Assembly: GCA_903930665.1 (NCBI GenBank)
Contig: CAIYZI010000316.1
Span: 1-26,235, forward strand
DNA length: 26,235 bases
Source of the DNA: an uncultured beta proteobacterium
GTDB taxonomy: Bacteria; Pseudomonadota; Gammaproteobacteria; Burkholderiales; Burkholderiaceae
Direction: 5' to 3'
The translations under genes and the position numbers were made by a program. The notes below the pieces were generated by a model. The model saw nothing but the letters and a program-made list of their open reading frames with translations. It was not told the origin of the DNA and searched no databases. Shown piece after piece: positions 21,389 to 26,235 of this stretch. How positions within the stretch are numbered: position 1 is the stretch's first letter; every line of letters starts with the position of its first letter.

Positions 21389-21628
21389 ATGGCTGCTGTA
21401 AATACTAAAGACACTTGTAATTCTTGTCTATTTTTCGTTGTAGGTGAACGCATGGGAATCTGTAAGCGATTCCCTTCTGCCGTTAATAAATCCAATGACG
21501 ATTGGTGCGGAGAGTTTTCTACTCCAAAAAACGCTGTATTTGAAGCCATGAGTTATACGATGACCATAGGCGAGGGTTCAAGCATTGAATCTATTAAAAA
21601 ACAGCGTGGAAGACCAAAAAAATCATGA
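21389..21628 (+). CDS. Cysteine-rich protein with AT-hook-like C-terminus
   Basis: 79 residues from the ATG at 21389, with GGAG six bases upstream; a TTG one codon earlier is less likely. Cysteines are arranged as CNSCLFF, then GICKRFP and DWCGEF, a small zinc-ribbon-like pattern found in short phage proteins. The C-terminus ends KKQRGRPKKS. The RGRP core flanked by lysines is the AT-hook motif that binds the minor groove of AT-rich DNA. DNA binding is therefore plausible. The end overlaps the GroES gene (ATGA). Confidence 0.6.
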   Translation: MAAVNTKDTCNSCLFFVVGERMGICKRFPSAVNKSNDDWCGEFSTPKNAVFEAMSYTMTIGEGSSIESIKKQRGRPKKS

Positions 21629-21936
21629 AATTAAAACCTTTAGCTGACAAAATCGTTGTTAAGCCTGATGTAAGAGAGCTTTCCAATGTTATTTTTGTTG
21701 ACAATAAAGAAGTAGAAAACATGGGTGTCGTAATAGCAGTAGGACCTGGCAAAAAACTGCCTAATGGTCGCAGAGAAGATATGCCTGTGGAAGTTGGGGC
21801 AAGAATTCGTTTTGGCACTATGAACGATGACCGAGGCGAAGAATATCTTAAATATTTCCCTTATTACGAAGACGGCATTAAATATTTGGTTATGTCTTGG
21901 CAGGACATTTGTTTTGAGGAGCCAGCAAATGCTTAA
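21625..21936 (+). CDS. Phage GroES-like co-chaperonin
   Basis: 103 residues. LKPLADKIVVKPDV (N-terminal Cpn10 strand), a mobile-loop-like segment with the hydrophobic VIF in ELSNVIFVDNKEVENMG, GVVIAVGPGK, VEVGARIRFG, and the closing YLVMSWQDICFEE reproduce the GroES layout in order. An insert around residues 70-82 (DDRGEEYLKYFPYY) is phage-specific. It probably caps host GroEL to help fold a phage protein such as the coat, as T4 gp31 does. No GroEL is seen in the window. Confidence 0.85.
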   Translation: MKLKPLADKIVVKPDVRELSNVIFVDNKEVENMGVVIAVGPGKKLPNGRREDMPVEVGARIRFGTMNDDRGEEYLKYFPYYEDGIKYLVMSWQDICFEEPANA

Positions 21937-22273
21937 ATGGTTAAAAAACGCATGGCCTTGGAAAGCAAAACAAAAAAAATCTTTAAAAGATGCTTTTAAT
22001 CAAGAATTCGGAACTGCACATTTTGTTGTAAAAGACAGATGCGCATTTGCAGAATTGTCTAAAAAACCAGCCGTAAAGAAACCAGATTTAAAAAAAGCTA
22101 CAACTCGTAAGGAGAAAGCAATGCCACTTAAGAAATCAGCCAGCCCAAAAGCATTTAAAGAAAACATTAAAACAGAAGTAAAAGCAGGAAAGCCTGTAAA
22201 GCAAGCAGTTGCGATTGCTTACTCCGAGGCTAGAGCTGCTAAAAAACCAGCAGCGAAAAAAGGTAAAAAGTAA
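21929..22273 (+). CDS. Basic protein with C-terminal DUF6496-like domain
   Basis: 114 residues from the ATG at 21929, preceded by GAGGAG. An upstream in-frame extension lies inside the GroES gene and is rejected. The N-terminal part has a Trp/Lys motif (LKWLKNAWPWKAKQKKS). The last 50 residues (MPLKKSASPKAFKENIKTEV, then AGKPVKQAVAIAYSEARAAK) match the small DUF6496-type protein, normally a free-standing phage gene. A strong ribosome binding site within the gene suggests this part is also made alone. Confidence 0.65.
   Translation: MLKWLKNAWPWKAKQKKSLKDAFNQEFGTAHFVVKDRCAFAELSKKPAVKKPDLKKATTRKEKAMPLKKSASPKAFKENIKTEVKAGKPVKQAVAIAYSEARAAKKPAAKKGKK
22121..22273 (+). CDS. Internal in-frame start: stand-alone DUF6496-like protein
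   Basis: AAGGAG at 22109-22114 lies six bases before ATG 22121, in the same frame as the 114-residue gene. The product would be the 50-residue basic protein starting MPLKKSASPK, which is where stand-alone homologues usually begin. Either the two forms coexist, or the longer frame arose by loss of the stop codon of a neighbour. Confidence 0.55.
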   Translation: MPLKKSASPKAFKENIKTEVKAGKPVKQAVAIAYSEARAAKKPAAKKGKK

Positions 22274-22278
22274 TTTAT

Positions 22279-22354
22279 TGCCTTGTAGCACAGTAGGTAG
22301 TGCACCTGACTGTTAATCAGGGGGTCGCTGGTTCGAGCCCAGCCGAGGCAGCCA
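22279..22354 (+). tRNA. tRNA-Asn, anticodon GTT
   Basis: Full cloverleaf: acceptor TGCCTTG (22279-22285) with CGAGGCA (22344-22350); D stem GCAC/GTGC; anticodon stem CCTGA/TCAGG with loop CTGTTAA and anticodon GTT at 22312-22314; T arm GCTGG-TTCGAGC-CCAGC. The discriminator base is G and CCA is encoded (22352-22354). It reads AAC and AAT, which are frequent in the Asn-rich virion genes. Confidence 0.93.
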
Positions 22355-22378
22355 ATCATTAACTTAAAGGAAATAAAA

Positions 22379-22582
22379 ATGGACATTAAAGACATCAAAA
22401 TCGTTTTCGAACACACAACAGCAGAATTAGAGCTAATTTTGGCTGGTTTACGCAAATTGCCTATGGAATTGGTACAAAAATTGCATGATGAAATAATTAT
22501 GAAAGCCAATGCGGAAGTTGCTAAACAAATGACTCCTGTAGAGCCTGAAATTCCATCAGAAACAACCTTAGAGCAAGCATAA
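22379..22582 (+). CDS. Hypothetical small helical protein
   Basis: 67 residues; AAAGGAAATAAAA precedes the ATG. The sequence is helical (VFEHTTAELELILAGLRKLP, then ELVQKLHDEIIMKANAEVAK) with a proline-rich tail. The AELELILAGLRKLP pattern occurs in small phage proteins of unknown role. It follows the tRNA directly and its stop overlaps the next start (TAATG). Confidence 0.6.
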   Translation: MDIKDIKIVFEHTTAELELILAGLRKLPMELVQKLHDEIIMKANAEVAKQMTPVEPEIPSETTLEQA

Positions 22583-22782
22583 TGACTGCGCCTAATGTAT
22601 ATCTTCCTTACCCTGTTCCGCAATCTACGGATGAATTACAAGCAGATATGAACGCTTTGATTCTTCAGCCTGGAGTGCCACAGGAATTGCAAGACGAATA
22701 TACAAATTTAATTAACAGCCCAACCTTCCAAGCAGATGTAAACCAAGCGGAAGCCAATAGCGATTCAATGGATAATGAATAA
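22582..22782 (+). CDS. Hypothetical acidic protein
   Basis: 66 residues, overlapping the previous stop. It begins MTAPNVYLPYPVPQSTDELQ and continues as an acidic helical protein (NQAEANSDSMDNE at the end). No recognised domain. It overlaps the ParB-like gene by 8 bases. Confidence 0.5.
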   Translation: MTAPNVYLPYPVPQSTDELQADMNALILQPGVPQELQDEYTNLINSPTFQADVNQAEANSDSMDNE

Positions 22783-23392
22783 AACTCCCAAAATCGAATT
22801 AAGGGATATTGATACACTAGTCCCTTACATTAACAACGCTAGGAAACATTCGGATGAGCAGATTGATGCCATTGCAGGCTCAATTAAAGAATTCGGTTGG
22901 ACTAATCCAATTTTGGTTGATGGCAATAATGGGCTTATTGCTGGTCATGGTCGTTTACTCGCTGCTCGCAAGCTTGGTATTACTCAAATTCCTAGCATCG
23001 AACTTAGTGGGCTTAGTGAAACGCAGAAAAAAGCGTTAATTATTGCCGACAATAAGATTGCTCTTAATTCGGAATGGGACTATAACCTTTTGAAATTAGA
23101 GATTGAACACCTTACCGAGCAAGAGTTTGATATTGATGTTTTAGGATTTCATGCTTCCGAGCTTAATTTTGGCGAAGTAGACTATTCAATCCTTGACGAT
23201 GCGCCTGATAGCATAAACGAGCAGCTAGACGATATGGCTGACGGAATTCGCAAAGCTATACAAATCGAGTTCGAACCTGACCATTACGAAGAAGCTCAAG
23301 AATTAGTGTCTTGGTGGCGCAAAAAAGGTGCTTATGTTGGCTATATGGTTATGAATCACCTTAGAGCTGAGAAAGAAAAAGAAGAATCTTGA
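22775..23392 (+). CDS. ParB/Srx-fold nuclease-domain protein
   Basis: 205 residues. Residues 6-95 are a ParB-like domain: LVPYINNARKHSDEQIDAIA, SIKEFGWTNPILVDG, and the key GLIAGHGRLLAARKLG (53-68) with GHGR at 57-60. Many phage versions are fused to a DNA methylase; here the C-terminal 100 residues are acidic and helical, and no methylase motifs are visible. The family has ATP- or CTP-dependent DNA-binding or nuclease-like activities and often adjoins base-modification genes. It overlaps the glycosyltransferase gene (TTGA). Confidence 0.8.
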   Translation: MNKTPKIELRDIDTLVPYINNARKHSDEQIDAIAGSIKEFGWTNPILVDGNNGLIAGHGRLLAARKLGITQIPSIELSGLSETQKKALIIADNKIALNSEWDYNLLKLEIEHLTEQEFDIDVLGFHASELNFGEVDYSILDDAPDSINEQLDDMADGIRKAIQIEFEPDHYEEAQELVSWWRKKGAYVGYMVMNHLRAEKEKEES

Positions 23393-24318
23393 GAATTGGT
23401 TATCGTCGTGTCGCTGGCAAAATAGGACTAACCAATCAAGAAGAAGGTGTTCGTGGTGCTTGGGTAGAGAAAAGGCTCGCTTTATTTAAATCTTTTCAAA
23501 AACATGGGCATAAAGTCGTTTGTTTTTCGTTTTGTACTCCGCAAACAGAAGAAAAGGGAATGAAAGGCAGCGAAGAATATCAGCCTGTAGATGTATTAGT
23601 TTTAGAGTTTGGCGGTACAAATCAGCAGTTTTATGGCGATTATTGGTTGAAAACGATAGAAATAGTCAAAAAACACAAAGGCAGAATCATTTTTATTAAC
23701 GATGACCCTGACCTTCCGTTTTTGTGGAAATTATTGCCTGATGAGGATTGGTCAAGATGGACTTTAGCGGTAAACGCAGCCAACCCATTAAAAGCAAAAG
23801 AGATATTAAAAGCCCCAAAAGCAGTAAAAGCAGTAGATTATCCTATGAATTCAGGAATGCCATTTGCTGACTTTAACGAAGGCAAGATACCCAAAGCGGT
23901 GTATATCGGTAGAGCTGGTGGTCGAAAAGATTACTTTAAAGAGTTTTTAAAAAGCGATAAACTAGACATAGCAGGCAAAGAAGCCGAATGGATCGATTTT
24001 CACTGTAAGGTAATACCAAATCCTCAACAAAGGCTTAGACGAGCCTTTTACGCACAATACAGGGCTTGCTTGGCTGTATTTGATGATAAACATAAAGATA
24101 GTGGATGGAGAACAGGCAGGGCTTACCACGCTTTGTATGCTGGTATTCCAGTTATTGCGCCTGAAGGCAACGCAGGATTGTTTTGGTGCGCTAAAGTAAA
24201 ACAAGCCCAAGACATAGATGTTTTTGTTAATCAGCCTAAAGAAGTAAGAAAACGGATTTGGGAGCAACAAAAAGACTTTGTTCAAAAACAATCGGAAATA
24301 GACCTTTTAGCCTTATGA
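23389..24318 (+). CDS. GT-B-like glycosyltransferase, possible DNA glycosyltransferase
   Basis: 309 residues from TTG at 23389, which overlaps the ParB-like stop. The next in-frame Met is too far in to be the start. The N-terminus MRIGYRRVAG, then KRLALFKSFQKHGHKVVCF, looks like the first Rossmann half of a GT-B enzyme. The second half has VYIGRAGGRKD (171-181) and TGRAYHALYAGIPVIAPEGN (242-261), typical of the sugar-nucleotide side of GT-B transferases. It lies between a ParB-like gene and a TET/JBP-like dioxygenase. That points to glycosylation of a hydroxymethylated base rather than of a cell surface. Confidence 0.68.
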   Translation: MRIGYRRVAGKIGLTNQEEGVRGAWVEKRLALFKSFQKHGHKVVCFSFCTPQTEEKGMKGSEEYQPVDVLVLEFGGTNQQFYGDYWLKTIEIVKKHKGRIIFINDDPDLPFLWKLLPDEDWSRWTLAVNAANPLKAKEILKAPKAVKAVDYPMNSGMPFADFNEGKIPKAVYIGRAGGRKDYFKEFLKSDKLDIAGKEAEWIDFHCKVIPNPQQRLRRAFYAQYRACLAVFDDKHKDSGWRTGRAYHALYAGIPVIAPEGNAGLFWCAKVKQAQDIDVFVNQPKEVRKRIWEQQKDFVQKQSEIDLLAL

Positions 24319-25115
24319 AAACTATTGAACTGGTAAAAATTCCTAACGAAACTAAAGTAGGCGATGTTTGTGGAGATTTAGAGCCAAACATTACCGAAGA
24401 CACTTTGTTTACTGTTAATGGCGAAGTTATAGGGTTTTATCTTAAAAAAATGCCTGAAAAACTTAATAAATACATAGACATTGCTAATGCTGAATTTTTA
24501 AGCGATAGAGTGCCAAAAGAGCTAATGAATAGAGGTCCTGTTGGCTCTAATAAATGGAAAGAAGAACAGGCTAAAAGCGGAATTAAGCCAGTACAACAGC
24601 TAAGTACGATTATAGGAAGCTGCGCTCCTAAACCTCACATGAGATTGCCTTACCCAAGAATGGCTATGGTACATGAGGTAAAAAGCGCAAAAACATTTAT
24701 AAAAGCCATGCTATTGGCTTGTAATGAAGCAGAAGAAACAATTAAAAAATTAGCACCTGAATTATATGAAAAGCAATTACAAATTATTACTGAAAAAGTC
24801 CCTCCCAAATGGAGATTTGGAAAACTATTTACAAGCAGCATTAGCAACTTCAACATCGCTGCTAGCTACCATAGAGATGCAGCAAATCTTGAAGGATGCT
24901 CTAATGTCATTATCAACAAGAGAAGCCATGCTAAAGGCGGCAACCTCAGTATTCCAGACTACGGAGCAGTGCTGGATTCAGCAGACAACAGCATGATTGT
25001 TTACCCAGCTTGGATGAACATACATGGTGTAACACCAATTATTCCTTTAAAATCAGAAGGATACAGAAACAGTTTAATCTTTTATCCACTAAAAGCATTT
25101 AATAATTGCTGGTAA
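24315..25115 (+). CDS. TET/JBP-like 2OG-Fe(II) dioxygenase, putative 5-methylpyrimidine hydroxylase
   Basis: 266 residues from ATG 24315 (ATGA overlap with the glycosyltransferase). The C-terminal half carries the TET/JBP catalytic pattern: H186-x-D188 in ASYHRDAANLEGCSNVI, H237 in PAWMNIHGVTPI, and R251 in EGYRNSLIFYPLK. The H-to-H spacing (51) and H-to-R spacing (14) are close to those I recall for trypanosome JBP1. The NSLIFYPLKAFN end resembles the SLVFY strand of TET. Such enzymes oxidise the methyl group of thymine or 5-methylcytosine in DNA. The N-terminal 100 residues (for example FTVNGEVIGFYLKKMPEKL) are also JBP-like. No C5-methyltransferase is present in the window. Confidence 0.72.
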   Translation: MKTIELVKIPNETKVGDVCGDLEPNITEDTLFTVNGEVIGFYLKKMPEKLNKYIDIANAEFLSDRVPKELMNRGPVGSNKWKEEQAKSGIKPVQQLSTIIGSCAPKPHMRLPYPRMAMVHEVKSAKTFIKAMLLACNEAEETIKKLAPELYEKQLQIITEKVPPKWRFGKLFTSSISNFNIAASYHRDAANLEGCSNVIINKRSHAKGGNLSIPDYGAVLDSADNSMIVYPAWMNIHGVTPIIPLKSEGYRNSLIFYPLKAFNNCW

Positions 25116-25134
25116 CTTTGGGACTTATAAAGAA

Positions 25135-25488
25135 ATGGCACAGGGCAAAGAACATATTCCTGACGATAAAACAAGATTACTTGTTAAAAGTTTAAGCGCA
25201 GTAGGCATTCGTTATGTAGACATAGCGCATAAGCTGGGTATCAATGATGAAACTTTACGCAAACATTACAAGCAAGAGCTTGAAGATGGGCGCATAGATG
25301 CTAATGCAAGCATAGGGAACACTTTGTTTCAGCAAGCTAAGAATGGAAACACCTCGGCTGCTATATTTTGGTTAAAAACTAGGGCAAATTGGAAAGAAAC
25401 TACCGTAACAGAGCATGCTCTTGGTGAGGGACAGGATGTCAAAGGCATCAATATCCTATTGGTAGAGGCTGATGGAAACAAGACTTGA
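25135..25488 (+). CDS. terS: Terminase small subunit
   Basis: 117 residues. An N-terminal HTH (VGIRYVDIAHKLGINDETLR, then KHYKQELE) is followed by a helical oligomerisation region (ASIGNTLFQQAKNGNTSAAI, FWLKTRANWKE) and a short tail. This is a common TerS layout. It recognises the pac or cos site and hands DNA to the large subunit encoded next. It overlaps terL by 17 bases. Confidence 0.85.
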   Translation: MAQGKEHIPDDKTRLLVKSLSAVGIRYVDIAHKLGINDETLRKHYKQELEDGRIDANASIGNTLFQQAKNGNTSAAIFWLKTRANWKETTVTEHALGEGQDVKGINILLVEADGNKT

Positions 25489-26235
25489 TGACCAAGGCTT
25501 TATATGGCCTGCCTTTCCTAACAAACTAAGATGCTTATTTGAGCCTAAAAGCATTCGCTATCGTGTTTTATACGGTGGGCGAGGGGCTGCTAAATCACAC
25601 TCTGTTGCTAGAGCTTTACTCTGCATGGGATTCCAAAAGACTATTCGAGTGTTATGTGCTCGTGAATTCCAAAACTCTATTAAGGATTCAGTTCATAAGC
25701 TATTAGTAGACCAAATAGGTAATTTGGGGCTGCAAAAGTATTACGAGGTTACCAATAGCTCTATTAGAGGAATAAACAACAAGACTGAATTCATTTTCGC
25801 TGGTATTAAGAACAACATTAACGGTTTAAAGTCTTTAGAAGGAATAGATTACTGTTGGGTGGAAGAAGCAAACAATGTAACGGCAAACAGCTGGGACATC
25901 CTTATCCCTACTATCCGTAAAGAAAACAGTGAAATTTGGGTTACTTTTAACCCTGAATTGCCATCTGACGAGACCTACAAACGATTTGTTATTAGCCCAC
26001 CTGACAATGCGATTGTTCAAAAAGTAAACTGGTCAGACAATCCTTGGTTTCCTGAAGTCCTTGATGTAGAAAGACAATCTTTAAAGAATAGAGACTTCGA
26101 GGCTTATCAGAATGTATGGGAAGGCTTTACTCGCAGCACTATTGACGGTGCTATTTTTGCCAAAGAAATGAGCAGAGCCGAGCAAGACGGCAGAATTTGT
26201 AATGTGCCTTACGACGCTATTAAGCCTGTACATGC
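25472..26235 (+). CDS. terL: Terminase large subunit (3' partial)
   Basis: At least 254 residues, cut by the window edge. Walker A is GGRGAAKSHS (35-44). Walker B is IDYCWVEEA (125-133). WVTFNPE follows as the coupling motif, and NWSDNPWFPEV and ARQ-like segments are typical of the PBSX/Terminase_3 group. The nuclease domain lies outside the window. It is the packaging motor ATPase. Portal and coat genes are expected immediately to the right. Confidence 0.92.
   Translation, partial: METRLDDQGFIWPAFPNKLRCLFEPKSIRYRVLYGGRGAAKSHSVARALLCMGFQKTIRVLCAREFQNSIKDSVHKLLVDQIGNLGLQKYYEVTNSSIRGINNKTEFIFAGIKNNINGLKSLEGIDYCWVEEANNVTANSWDILIPTIRKENSEIWVTFNPELPSDETYKRFVISPPDNAIVQKVNWSDNPWFPEVLDVERQSLKNRDFEAYQNVWEGFTRSTIDGAIFAKEMSRAEQDGRICNVPYDAIKPVH

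Noticed and set aside
21827..21928. Upstream extension of the basic protein into the GroES gene
   Set aside because: It would use out-of-frame GroES coding sequence. The ATG at 21929 has GAGGAG.
22219..22623. Minus-strand reading frame of 134 codons
   Set aside because: It reads across the antisense of the tRNA and yields the familiar CLGWARTSDPLI-type artefact. The plus strand has well-supported genes here.

Overview
This window is part of the genome of a tailed double-stranded DNA phage with a podovirus (P22-like) virion. The evidence is the late-gene order: tail fibre, gp4-like head completion protein, gp10-like packaged-DNA stabilisation protein, three ejection-type proteins (one with a lytic transglycosylase domain), a collar-domain tail protein, then a lysis cassette. 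A SAR-type endolysin and an Rz/Rz1 spanin pair imply a Gram-negative host. The DNA is AT-rich and genes are tightly packed, often with ATGA stop/start overlaps. An AT-rich aquatic proteobacterium is a reasonable guess for the host, but the sequence alone does not prove it. No integrase, att site or full-length CI-type repressor is visible.

Layout. (1) 1-13475, plus strand: virion and lysis genes. The block opens inside a tail fibre gene cut by the window edge and includes an unusual cupin plus aspartyl/asparaginyl hydroxylase-like pair among the structural genes. (2) 13473-13566: a convergent intergenic element of nested inverted repeats. Its outermost arms contain the stop codons of the two flanking operons. 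(3) 13564-17337, minus strand: a recombination operon with a Sak3/DUF1071 annealase, a YqaJ-type exonuclease, an SSB-like protein and many small genes. Three of the small genes are short membrane proteins. (4) 17338-17484: a divergent control region with two back-to-back promoter candidates and a central dyad. (5) 17485-21018, plus strand: a Cro/YdaS-like regulator, a DUF1376 replication protein, small phage proteins, a tiny sigma-region-4-like HTH protein and two or three nucleases. (6) 21005-25115, plus strand: a new transcription unit with a strong promoter candidate. It carries a cysteine-rich AT-hook protein, a phage GroES, a DUF6496-type basic protein with an internal start, tRNA-Asn(GTT), a ParB-like protein, a GT-B-like glycosyltransferase and a TET/JBP-like 2-oxoglutarate dioxygenase. 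(7) 25135-26235: small terminase and the start of large terminase, cut by the window edge. Portal, scaffold and coat genes are not in the window. If the genome is circular or circularly permuted, they would lie between the right end and the left end.

The most interesting system is the ParB-like / glycosyltransferase / TET-JBP-like cluster directly upstream of the terminase genes. It is consistent with oxidation and glycosylation of a 5-methylpyrimidine (thymine or 5-methylcytosine) in phage DNA before packaging. Other notable signals are the convergent structured element, insertion domains nested within insertion domains in two adjacent head-tail proteins, and short repeats reused as gene junctions. 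Functions are assigned by recognising motifs by eye; no database search was possible.
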